Source of the DNA: Planctomycetota bacterium
Lineage (GTDB): Bacteria > Planctomycetota > Planctomycetia > Gemmatales > HRBIN36
Length of the DNA: 64,000 nt
NCBI GenBank assembly: GCA_014584395.1
Contig: JACTMY010000010.1
Location: 124,001 to 188,000, forward strand
Direction of reading: 5' to 3'
Shown here: in pieces, positions 54,224 through 62,530 of the stretch
How positions within the stretch are numbered: position 1 is the first letter of the stretch
How the letters are laid out: each line of letters begins with the position of its first letter
Notes under the pieces: generated by a model
Seen by the model: only the letters and a program-made list of their open reading frames with translations
Database searches by the model: none
Told to the model about the DNA's origin: nothing
Program-made: the position numbers and the translations under genes

Positions 54224-54836
54224 TCATTTCCATTTCTCCCGCTCCGCTTGCCACTTATTGACCTCTTCGGGCTTATCCAAGATGGTGTGAAGTTCAATCA
54301 AACGGTCGCTGGCTTCGGCCAACCGTTGTTTTTGGACCTTGAACAACTCCGCGTTCTGGCCATCAACGACCAGTCTGGCCATGATTCCTTCGTAGCCTTT
54401 CAGCAGAAGCGGTTCTGCATCAGCGAGAAGATTGGCCTTCTCAGACCCGTCGCCGGCCTTGCGGGCTGCTCCCAAGAGTGCCCCGCCGAGCATGGACATG
54501 GTGTTGAATGTGGTCCAGACGTCAGGCTCTTGCTTCTCCCGAATGGCCAGGCTTTCGCGGAGCAACTCCTCGGCAGCGAAGTTCTGATCGCAATGAAGCA
54601 AGTCCAACGAAACCTGCGCAAGCAAGCCTGCAAATGACCGACGATGTGGTAGATCGTGGCTAGATTGTTCAGACTGACCAGCGTGTCGGGAGATCGGCCC
54701 CCAATTTGGCTCGTCGTATCCGCAATGTCTACTCATGCAGCGGCACGGCCCGGTCCAACTGCCCAGCTTCTCGACAGCTATCCGCCAGGTTGTTCATGCT
54801 TTGCAGGGTCAGGGGATGGTCGGCCCCTAGTTTGAC
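54224..54836 (-). pseudogene. Frameshifted TPR pseudogene (kinase-associated type)
   Basis: Coding signal is split over three frames of the minus strand. From 54836 one frame gives VKLGADHPLTLQSMNNLADS up to about 54733. A second frame near 54705-54640 gives DTLVSLNNLATIYHIVGHLQ. A third, from about 54640 to 54224, gives LLRESLAIREKQEPDVWTTF and TMSMLGGALLGA. Together these are the last repeats of a planctomycete TPR protein, often the C-terminal part of a Ser/Thr kinase. At least two frameshifts make it non-functional. No kinase domain is left in the window. Confidence 0.75.
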
Positions 54837-55226
54837 CTGCCTCAGAAGGAATGTCAGGAAATGACATGGCCATGTCGCTTCCAGGCGCGGAGTCAAAGAG
54901 CCGATGCCAATCGCCGCTGTTGTGCTGCGTATCATTCCCCTGCACCGTTTCGCCTTGAATGGGCGTCTCGGCGTTCGGGGGAGAGGAGTCCCTGGTTGAC
55001 TCCGCCTCAGGGGGAGGCTGCCAGTGAAATCTTGGGTTTTGCCGAGGGAGGGGTCATGGGTCATGGCCGCACCGATGCCGGTGAGAAACAGTTGACGGCT
55101 TGATGATAATCGGAGGGTCTGGAGAGGGGAAAGGAAAAGCGTCAAGCGGCGCTGGCTAGTGCACCTGGCTCAGGCGAAGTAAATGACATTCTTTGAACAG
55201 CCGGATGATAGGATTCCAAGTCAAGA
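54837..55226. other. 390-base region without a recognised gene
   Basis: It lies between the pseudogene and moxR. A short polar frame on the minus strand (about 55025-54850, with PPPEAESTRDSSPPNAETPI) may be more of the decayed gene. No RNA gene or clear regulatory site was found. Confidence 0.45.
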
Positions 55227-56252
55227 CTACTTCTTGTACTTTGGCACCTCGGGTTCCTTGACGTGCTTGAGCAGGTCGAGAATGATATCGTCCGGAGTTT
55301 TCCCTTCAGCCTGGGCTTGGAAGTTGCAACTGATGCGATGCCGCAGAACGGGAACGGCAACGCGCTTGACGTCCTCGATGGCGACGCTGAAACGGCCATC
55401 CATGGCGGCAAAGGCCTTGGCGCCCATGATGAGAAATTGTCCCGCCCTGGGGCCCGCTCCCCAGTCGATGAGTTGATTGACGAACGATGGCGCCTCGGCG
55501 CTTTTGGGCCTCGTCGCGCGGACGAGCCGGGCCACGTAATCGACGACGTAATCTCCCACGGGGACTTTGCGGACGAGATGCTGCAGGGTCATGATCGCCT
55601 TGCCGCTGAGGACTTTCGTCAACTCCGGGGCTTCGTCCTTGGTGGTCGTGGAGAGAATGCGTTTTTCCTCGTCGATAGATGGATAGTCCACCTTGATATT
55701 GAACATGAAGCGGTCGAGTTGGGCTTCGGGCAAGGGGTAAGTGCCTTCTTGCTCGATCGGGTTCTGCGTGGCGATGACGAAAAAGGGTTCGGGCAAATTG
55801 TAGGTCGTTTGGCCGACGGTCACTTGACGCTCCTGCATCGCCTGGAGCAGGGCCGCTTGAGTTTTGGGCGGCGTGCGGTTAATTTCATCAGCCAGGATGA
55901 TGTTGGCGAAGATCGGCCCATGCACGAAGCGGAATTCGCGGCGGCCATGTTCGCTGTCATCGAGCACGTTGGTCCCGGTGATGTCCGAGGGCATGAGGTC
56001 TGGCGTGAATTGAATGCGCTTAAAACTGATGTCAAGGATTTGGCTGATCGAACTGACCATCAAGGTTTTCGCCAATCCCGGCACGCCAACGAGCAGGCAG
56101 TGACCCTTCGTAAAAATGGCGGCAAACATTTGCTCGATGACTTCCGTTTGCCCGACAATCACACGCCGCAATTGGTCCACCATTTGCTGCCGGCTATGAC
56201 TGAATTGTTCCAACAATTTATTGAGAGTGTCACTGGTCGCGGGTGCCGACAC
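55227..56252 (-). CDS. MoxR-family AAA+ ATPase (GTG start)
   Basis: A 341-residue MoxR ATPase. It has the Walker A GVPGLAKT, Walker B and sensor IILADEINRTPPKTQAALLQ, VIATQNPIEQEGTYPLPEAQ and LDRFMF. MoxR proteins act as chaperones, often with a DUF58/VWA operon. No such partner lies next to it here, only the TPR pseudogene downstream and glgP upstream. The start is GTG at 56252, supported by AGGAG six bases upstream. Cytoplasmic hexamer expected. Confidence 0.93.
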   Translation of the reverse strand: MSAPATSDTLNKLLEQFSHSRQQMVDQLRRVIVGQTEVIEQMFAAIFTKGHCLLVGVPGLAKTLMVSSISQILDISFKRIQFTPDLMPSDITGTNVLDDSEHGRREFRFVHGPIFANIILADEINRTPPKTQAALLQAMQERQVTVGQTTYNLPEPFFVIATQNPIEQEGTYPLPEAQLDRFMFNIKVDYPSIDEEKRILSTTTKDEAPELTKVLSGKAIMTLQHLVRKVPVGDYVVDYVARLVRATRPKSAEAPSFVNQLIDWGAGPRAGQFLIMGAKAFAAMDGRFSVAIEDVKRVAVPVLRHRISCNFQAQAEGKTPDDIILDLLKHVKEPEVPKYKK

Positions 56253-56391
56253 GGTTTTCTCCTGGCTGTAATTCCAGTCCGATCCAAGGATCGGAAAAAT
56301 CTATTGTAAGAGGCAGGCGCTAGCGCAGCAATAAGCCAAATTCCAGCGGGATTGGCCCTTCCGCACGACGTCAAGAAGCGGTCGATCCCGG

Positions 56392-58950
56392 TTAGCCGCA
56401 ACGGACCAACCCCGTGGCATACGGGGAATTCAACAGTGGATGCTTGGGCAGCACGCGCACAATGAAACCGTATTGACCGGTTTTGGAACAGACAAACTCG
56501 CCGGAATAAAGATAGGCTCCGTGGTCGAGCTTCATTTGCGGCGACATCTGCGTGATCGCCGGCTGCTGAATGGTGTCCATGGCATCCACGACTCCGTGAT
56601 AGATTTGCACCTCCACGTCTTCGGGCGTCAGGCCGGCCAATTGGATGCGGCTCTTGACGATCAACCGATCCCCCACCATCAACCGGTCGGTGCTCGAGGT
56701 TTCGGTGGCCTCGACGCGGAGATGGCTCCACGCCTTGAACTCGCGGGCCTTCCATTGCACGAATTGGCGGAGCGGTTCGCCGCCGTTGGCCAGGAGGGCC
56801 TGCACCCGGCGATAGGAAGGCTCATAGCTCAAACGCATGTATTCTTCCACCATGCGATTGGTGTTGAAGATGGGGCATAGGGATTTCATCGACTGCTTGA
56901 CGATCTGCATCCATTTGCGGGGGACGTTGTCCTCGCTGCGTTCGTAGAAGAGGGGCAGGATGCTCTTCTCCAGGGTTTCATACAACGCCCTGCTTTCGAC
57001 TTCATCTTGGTAGTTGAGATCGGCGTACTCCTCGCCCGCGCCGATAGCGAAGCCGTTATTGCCGGCGTATCCCTCGGCCCACCAGCCATCAAGCACGCTC
57101 AGGTGCAGTCCGCCGTTGGCCACGACTTTCATGCCGCTGGTGCCCGAGGCTTCAAGAGGGCGGCGGGGATTATTCAGCCAAACGTCCACGCCATGGACGA
57201 GCATGCGGCCGACATTGATGTCGTAATCCTCGATGAACACAATGCGGCGGCGAAACTCCGGCATCTTGGCAATCTGAGCCATGCGCTGCAGAATTTCCTT
57301 GCCCCCCTTGTCGTGGGGGTGGGCCTTGCCGGCGAAGATGATCTGAAAGGGGTGGTCCTTGTGGTTGATCATTCGCGTCAAGCGTTCCATGTCCTTGAAA
57401 ATCAAGGTGCCCCGCTTGTAGGTAGCTGAGCGGCGGGCGAAGCCGATGGTCAAAATCTCGGGGTTCAGGACTTCATCCGAGTCGTCAATCTCGCCCTTGG
57501 AGGCGCCTCGCCGCTTTAGTTGCTCGCGGAGCCGCTGCCTGGCGAAAACTATCAAGTGCTCCTTGGCCCGTTGATGGCTGCGCCATAGTTCGGCATCGGG
57601 CAAGTTGTCGACTTTGCGCCACACCCGGGGATCGGTTGGCTTCTCGGCGAAGGCCGCCCCGAGATAGCGCTCCATGAGTTGCGTTATTTCCGAAGACATC
57701 CAACCCGCCAGGTGAACGCCGTTGCTAACCGCTCCCACCGGCACGTCGGCCACCGGAAGATCGGGCCATAATCCCCGCCACATCTTGCGCGAAACGACCC
57801 CATGGAGCTGACTGACGCCGTTGCTGACGTTGGAGAGCTTGAGCGCCAGAACGGTCATGCCGAAGTATTCCGCGTCGTCTTGGGGGTTTTGCCGGCCCAG
57901 GGCCAGCAATTGCGATCGATCGATCTTCAATAAGGCGGCATAGTAGCCGAGGTATTTCTCAAACAAGCTGGGGGGAAAGGCGTCATTCCCAGCGGGGACC
58001 GGAGTGTGAGTGGTAAAGACGTTGCTTGCCGTGACGGCCTCCATGGCTTCGGCAAAGGAAAAGCCCACTTCTTCCACCATGTACCGAATCCGCTCCAGGG
58101 CCAGGAAGGCGGAATGCCCTTCATTCATGTGGCACACCGAGGGAACCAGGTTGAGGGCGCGCAGCGCCCGGTAGCCGCCGATGCCGAGGATGATTTCTTG
58201 TTTGATGCGGTTTTCTTGATCGCCGCCGTAGAGTTGCCAGGTGATTTCGCGGTCTTCCTTGCTATTTTGCGGCACGTTCGTGTCGAGCAACAGAAGCGGG
58301 ACCCGGCCCACTTGAATCCGCCAAACCCGAGCCATGATTTCCCTGCCTGGAAAAGGCACGCTGACCATCAGCGGCACCCCTTGTCGATCATGCTCGGAGA
58401 TGAGAGGCAGGTTATAGAAATCGTTCTCTGGATAGAGTTCCTGCTGCCAACCGTCGAGGTTCAAATACTGTCTGAAATACCCCTGACGGTACATCAAACT
58501 AACGCCCACCAGGGGCAAGCCCAAGTCGCTGGCGGATTTCAGATGATCCCCCGCCAGCAGCCCCAACCCCCCCGAATAGATCGGGATGCTTTCATGAATG
58601 CCGAACTCCATGGAGAAGTAGGCCACGCGGAGTTGGGAGTCCTTGAAGGTATTCGCAAACCAGGTGGGCGCGGACATGTAGTGGGCGAGCGCGGCCCCAA
58701 CGCGGTAAAGATGCGCTAGAAAACCCTCATCCGAGGCCAATTGTTCCAAGCGATCTTGATCCACGGCTCCCAGCAACTTGATGGGACTGTGATCGAAAGC
58801 CTCGAATTTCTCCTCATCCACTCGGCGAAAGAGAGCAATGGCTTCGTGGTGCCAACTCCACCAAAGGTTGTAGGCGATACTTCGCAGATCCTTCAACCGC
58901 TGCGGAAGATTGGGGGTGACCACAAAGGTGCGAGGGCGAAGATCGGCCAT
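56392..58950 (-). CDS. glgP: Alpha-glucan (glycogen) phosphorylase
   Basis: An 852-residue phosphorylase of the short, archaeal/bacterial type. It has the N-terminal DUF3417-like start (LKDLRSIAYNLWWSWHHEAI), YFSMEFGIHESIPIYSGGLG, VCHMNEGHSAFLALERIRYM, TTHTPVPAGNDAFP and the PLP-lysine region EASGTSGMKVVANGGLHLSV. It releases glucose-1-phosphate from glycogen or maltodextrin. GAGGAG precedes the ATG. glgC and a secreted unknown lie upstream on the same strand. Confidence 0.96.
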   Translation of the reverse strand: MADLRPRTFVVTPNLPQRLKDLRSIAYNLWWSWHHEAIALFRRVDEEKFEAFDHSPIKLLGAVDQDRLEQLASDEGFLAHLYRVGAALAHYMSAPTWFANTFKDSQLRVAYFSMEFGIHESIPIYSGGLGLLAGDHLKSASDLGLPLVGVSLMYRQGYFRQYLNLDGWQQELYPENDFYNLPLISEHDRQGVPLMVSVPFPGREIMARVWRIQVGRVPLLLLDTNVPQNSKEDREITWQLYGGDQENRIKQEIILGIGGYRALRALNLVPSVCHMNEGHSAFLALERIRYMVEEVGFSFAEAMEAVTASNVFTTHTPVPAGNDAFPPSLFEKYLGYYAALLKIDRSQLLALGRQNPQDDAEYFGMTVLALKLSNVSNGVSQLHGVVSRKMWRGLWPDLPVADVPVGAVSNGVHLAGWMSSEITQLMERYLGAAFAEKPTDPRVWRKVDNLPDAELWRSHQRAKEHLIVFARQRLREQLKRRGASKGEIDDSDEVLNPEILTIGFARRSATYKRGTLIFKDMERLTRMINHKDHPFQIIFAGKAHPHDKGGKEILQRMAQIAKMPEFRRRIVFIEDYDINVGRMLVHGVDVWLNNPRRPLEASGTSGMKVVANGGLHLSVLDGWWAEGYAGNNGFAIGAGEEYADLNYQDEVESRALYETLEKSILPLFYERSEDNVPRKWMQIVKQSMKSLCPIFNTNRMVEEYMRLSYEPSYRRVQALLANGGEPLRQFVQWKAREFKAWSHLRVEATETSSTDRLMVGDRLIVKSRIQLAGLTPEDVEVQIYHGVVDAMDTIQQPAITQMSPQMKLDHGAYLYSGEFVCSKTGQYGFIVRVLPKHPLLNSPYATGLVRCG

Positions 58951-59170
58951 AGGCTCCTCGATCCAAAGGGACAGAAAAGTCGATGCGATTTACCTAGCCT
59001 AGCATAGCAGATCGATACCAAACTCCAAGAACGTAAAGCAACGCTTTCCAGATGAATGATTGCGCCAGCTTGTCTACGGAAGGGAATGGGACAGATGGGG
59101 GAATGCATTCACGACGTCATCTTCAACCATGACCATGGCCTCTTCCGAACAACGCAAGGCCATGGAGGAA

Positions 59171-60043
59171 TTATTCATCGACGCGGTTGGCATAGAAGCC
59201 GAATTCACGCCCCTGCACTGTCGTCACGCCACAGATCGAGGCGGCGTCGCGCGTGAAAATCCAACCTTTGAACTGTTGAACCGATTGCGGAAATTTCACT
59301 TCAAACTGCAAATGATGCTTTGGTTCAAGCACCTTGCCGACAACTTCATAACGCTGGCCAGTAGCCTCGGAAATATAATCGCCCGTTAACCCGCCTTCTT
59401 CGTCCACTTTCAGATGCAACTTGGCGATGCGCCGGCCATCGTCGTGGAGTTGATAGGTGCCGTTGATGAAGCGGGCCTCAAAGGCGTCCCCGATGGAGGG
59501 ACGATCCGCTTTTTTCGCTTCCGTGCCCGGCATGGGCTTGGTCACCAGAAACATCTTGGCCTTGCCCACCGGCTCAAGGTAGCCATCCTGCTCGTCGGCC
59601 ACGTATTTGAGATCCCCTTTGAGTTCAGCCGGAACGACCTGGCAGGAATCCAGGCTGAAATGGAAGCCATCGAACAACCGCACCGAGGCGGCCTGGGCCA
59701 AAATCAACCTCTCTTGGCCGGGTTTATAGCTGATGCATCGCTCCAACAAGGCAATGGGAACGGACGTATCCTCATGTCGTTGCCGGGCGAATTGGACGAG
59801 CAGTTTGCCCCAATGTCCCTGGTTGCTTTTAACGATCAAGAATGCTCCCTGCTGATCCTTGAAGATCGGCTTCCAGCGCGTCACTTCCTCCATAGTCAAT
59901 TTCTTTAGTTCCACCGTGTGTTCAGTCTCGCCAGCCTGGCTCAGAAAAGGAAGCGTATAGCGCTCGAAATCATCGGCTGCCAGCACGGCCGGGAACAGCA
60001 CCGCCGCCAACAGTCCGACCATGGCCGTGATCAACGATCTCAT
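59171..60043 (-). CDS. Secreted protein of unknown function, 290 aa
   Basis: It has a signal peptide (ITAMVGLLAAVLFPAVLAAD) and a soluble body with two parts: an alpha/beta segment to about residue 170 and a beta-rich C-terminal segment (GTYQLHDDGRRIAKLHLKVD, then GDYISEATGQRYEVVGKV) that looks like a beta-sandwich. I recognise no family. It starts 29 bases after glgC and is likely in the glgC operon, but its export makes a direct role in glycogen metabolism doubtful. An AAGGA site precedes the start. Confidence 0.78.
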   Translation of the reverse strand: MRSLITAMVGLLAAVLFPAVLAADDFERYTLPFLSQAGETEHTVELKKLTMEEVTRWKPIFKDQQGAFLIVKSNQGHWGKLLVQFARQRHEDTSVPIALLERCISYKPGQERLILAQAASVRLFDGFHFSLDSCQVVPAELKGDLKYVADEQDGYLEPVGKAKMFLVTKPMPGTEAKKADRPSIGDAFEARFINGTYQLHDDGRRIAKLHLKVDEEGGLTGDYISEATGQRYEVVGKVLEPKHHLQFEVKFPQSVQQFKGWIFTRDAASICGVTTVQGREFGFYANRVDE

Positions 60044-60072
60044 GGGAAGTCCTTCATGCAGAGGAAGTCTGG

Positions 60073-61359
60073 TTAAATGATCATGCCATCGGGGATCGCA
60101 ATGCCCTTGGGAATGACAACGATGCCATCGCGGATATAGAACAATTCGTCGTCATGCTCTTGTAATCCGCGGCGGTTGTAGATTTGGCAATTTTTGCCGA
60201 TCCGGCAATCCTTGTCGAGAATGGCCCGTTCGACGACCGAGTTCTCGCCAATGCCAAGATCGGGCCGATTCTCTTCCCGGTTACTCCGCTTTTCCTCCAT
60301 GGACTCGAAACGATCCGCGCCAATGATGACCGAATCGCGGATGGTGACATTGCGTCCGACCTGGCTGCGCACGCCGAGGATGCAATTGCGGAGCGAGGCG
60401 CCGGATTGCACGAGACAGCCGTCGCTGATCAAGGCGCGTTCGACCATCGCCCCCATGACGCGCGCGGCCGGGAGAAAGCGGCGCCGAGTGTAAATCGGGC
60501 CGTCTTGGGAATGAAATTCAAACGGAGGCTTCTCGCTCGCCAGTTCCAGGCTGGCCCGGTAATACGACGCAATCGTGCCGACGTCTTCCCAATAGCCATC
60601 GTAAAGATGAGCCTGAACGTGGTACTTGGGATAACTCATGGGAAAAATGTGGCGGCCGAAGTCCGCGTGGTTCGTGGTCTCCAATAAGTGGAGGAGGAGA
60701 TCCGTCTTAAACAAATAGATGCCCATGCTGGCCAGGTATTGGCGGCCCTTGCTGGGGATGCCGCGTGCGTCGATCCACTCGGCGGGCGTTCGGACGCGGT
60801 CCAGATCAGAATCCTTCTGCGGTTTTTCAAGAAAGTCCACCACGCGGCCGCCGTCATCGAGCCGCATGATCCCAAAGGAGCCGGCATCGCCGCGCGACAC
60901 GGGAATGACGGCGATGCTGATGTCCGCCTGGCTGTCCCGGTGCGTTTTGACGAATTGATTCAATTCCATGCGATACAACTGATCCCCCGAAAGGATCAGC
61001 GTGTCGCGGGTCTGGGCTTGCCGCAGCGTGATGAGATTACGGCGGACAGCATCGGCGGTGCCTTCATACCAATGGGTGGAATCCATCGTTTGCTGCGCGG
61101 CCAGGATTTCCACGAACCCGCCGCCGAACACATCGAACTGGTAAGAATTGTTGATGTGTCGATGGAGGCTCACGCTCAGGAATTGCGTGAGGACGTAAAT
61201 CTGGTTTAAACCGCTGTTCAAGCAGTTGCTGATGGGAATGTCGATCAGCCGGTATTTTCCGCCAATGGGCACGGCTGGCTTGCTGCGATGCATGGTCAGC
61301 GGGTAGAGCCGGCTTCCTCGGCCGCCGCCGAGAATCAAGGAAAGCACGTCGCGCGACAT
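60073..61359 (-). CDS. glgC: Glucose-1-phosphate adenylyltransferase
   Basis: A 428-residue ADP-glucose pyrophosphorylase. It has the nucleotide loop LILGGGRGSRLYPLT, KPAVPIGGKYRLIDIPISNC, WYEGTADAVRRN, LSGDQLYRME and a C-terminal left-handed beta-helix (VGRNVTIRDSVIIGA, NSVVERAILDKDCRIGKNCQ). The N-terminal sequence is close to the plant/cyanobacterial branch. It makes ADP-glucose for glycogen synthesis. No glgA or glgB is in the window. Confidence 0.96.
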   Translation of the reverse strand: MSRDVLSLILGGGRGSRLYPLTMHRSKPAVPIGGKYRLIDIPISNCLNSGLNQIYVLTQFLSVSLHRHINNSYQFDVFGGGFVEILAAQQTMDSTHWYEGTADAVRRNLITLRQAQTRDTLILSGDQLYRMELNQFVKTHRDSQADISIAVIPVSRGDAGSFGIMRLDDGGRVVDFLEKPQKDSDLDRVRTPAEWIDARGIPSKGRQYLASMGIYLFKTDLLLHLLETTNHADFGRHIFPMSYPKYHVQAHLYDGYWEDVGTIASYYRASLELASEKPPFEFHSQDGPIYTRRRFLPAARVMGAMVERALISDGCLVQSGASLRNCILGVRSQVGRNVTIRDSVIIGADRFESMEEKRSNREENRPDLGIGENSVVERAILDKDCRIGKNCQIYNRRGLQEHDDELFYIRDGIVVIPKGIAIPDGMII

Positions 61360-61552
61360 GGATAAGTCCTTGGGCTAAGGACGATGGTTTCTGTCATGGG
61401 CAACTCAAATTCCATGAGAAAGGGTTTGCGGAAGTTTGTCAACGACGAACCGCGACTTTCCTCGCAAGGCCAAGGCGAGATGGATACCCGCAAGCGCATC
61501 ACGTGGAAAAGTCGCACGGCGACAGGGTTCCAACCGCGAAGACGGCCGATCT

Positions 61553-62524
61553 TCAACGCCCCAGTTGAGCCATCAGCCAACGGACGACGTGCCGCTCCAT
61601 CCAACGGATGCCTCCCCTCCCATCGCTCCCCAGGAAGCCAAGATGTCCGCCATGAGGCACAATCTGAATATCGAGCGGCGGCCGGTTCGGCAGCGTTTCA
61701 TACGGACCAACGTCGATGAAAGGATCGTCCCTGGCCGTTAAAATCAGCGACGGCATTTGAATCGAAGGGATTAAAGGAAAGCTGCTGGCTCGAGCATAGT
61801 ATTCGGTTGCGTCGCGGAATCCGTTGAGGGGGGCCGTGTAGTGGTCGTCAAAAGCTCGGAGGCGCGTCATAGCCGCCCAAAGCGGGGCTGGTTGGTCTGG
61901 GAAATGGCGTTGTCGGGCTTTGGCCTGCCGCCAGAGATCGCGGATAAAGAAACGCTCGTAGAGTCGATTGCGCGGCTGCTCTAGAAGTTGGGAGCAGGCA
62001 TCCATGTCCACGGGGGCATTCACCGCCGCGACGGCGCGGAGTTGAGAAATGGGTCGATCGGCCAACTCCGCGGCTGCCTTGAGCACGATGTTGCCCCCCA
62101 GGGAGAAGCCGATAAGGAGCATGGGAGCATGGGGATAGCGGGCAGACATGGCTTCAAGGAGTTCGATGAGGTCGCCGGAACAACCGCCGTGGGCAGGCCG
62201 CCGCGACAGCGCCACCCCTTCCCCGCAGCCGCGCAGATCGACGCGCACAACCTGGCAACCCTCATTCAAAAATCGCTGGGCCACCCGCTGCATGTAACGG
62301 GAACGTGCGGATCCGCCCATGCCATGCACCATGACCGCCAGGGGCTGAGCCGAACTTTGAATCCTGGGTTGATTCCAATGGAGCACCAACCGGTCGCCAT
62401 CGGACAACGTGAACGTGTGCGGTTTCCCGCGCAGTAATGGCAAACGTCCAGGCCACCAATGGCCAAGAATCGTTTGCAAGTGCGGATGGCTCAACCACGG
62501 CAGTGGACGAAAATCGAGGGGCAT
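61553..62524 (-). CDS. YheT-type alpha/beta hydrolase
   Basis: A 323-residue hydrolase of the YheT/ABHD1-3 group. It has WLSHPHLQTILG, VMVHGMGGSARSRYMQRVA, VVRVDLRGCGEG, the nucleophile elbow LIGFSLGGNIVLKA, the Asp in LTARDDPFID and the His in PHGGHLGFLG. It is probably an esterase or lipase of unknown substrate. It starts 6 bases after the stop of the redoxin-monooxygenase gene, so it is likely cotranscribed. Confidence 0.92.
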   Translation of the reverse strand: MPLDFRPLPWLSHPHLQTILGHWWPGRLPLLRGKPHTFTLSDGDRLVLHWNQPRIQSSAQPLAVMVHGMGGSARSRYMQRVAQRFLNEGCQVVRVDLRGCGEGVALSRRPAHGGCSGDLIELLEAMSARYPHAPMLLIGFSLGGNIVLKAAAELADRPISQLRAVAAVNAPVDMDACSQLLEQPRNRLYERFFIRDLWRQAKARQRHFPDQPAPLWAAMTRLRAFDDHYTAPLNGFRDATEYYARASSFPLIPSIQMPSLILTARDDPFIDVGPYETLPNRPPLDIQIVPHGGHLGFLGSDGRGGIRWMERHVVRWLMAQLGR

Positions 62525-62530
62525 AAGAAC

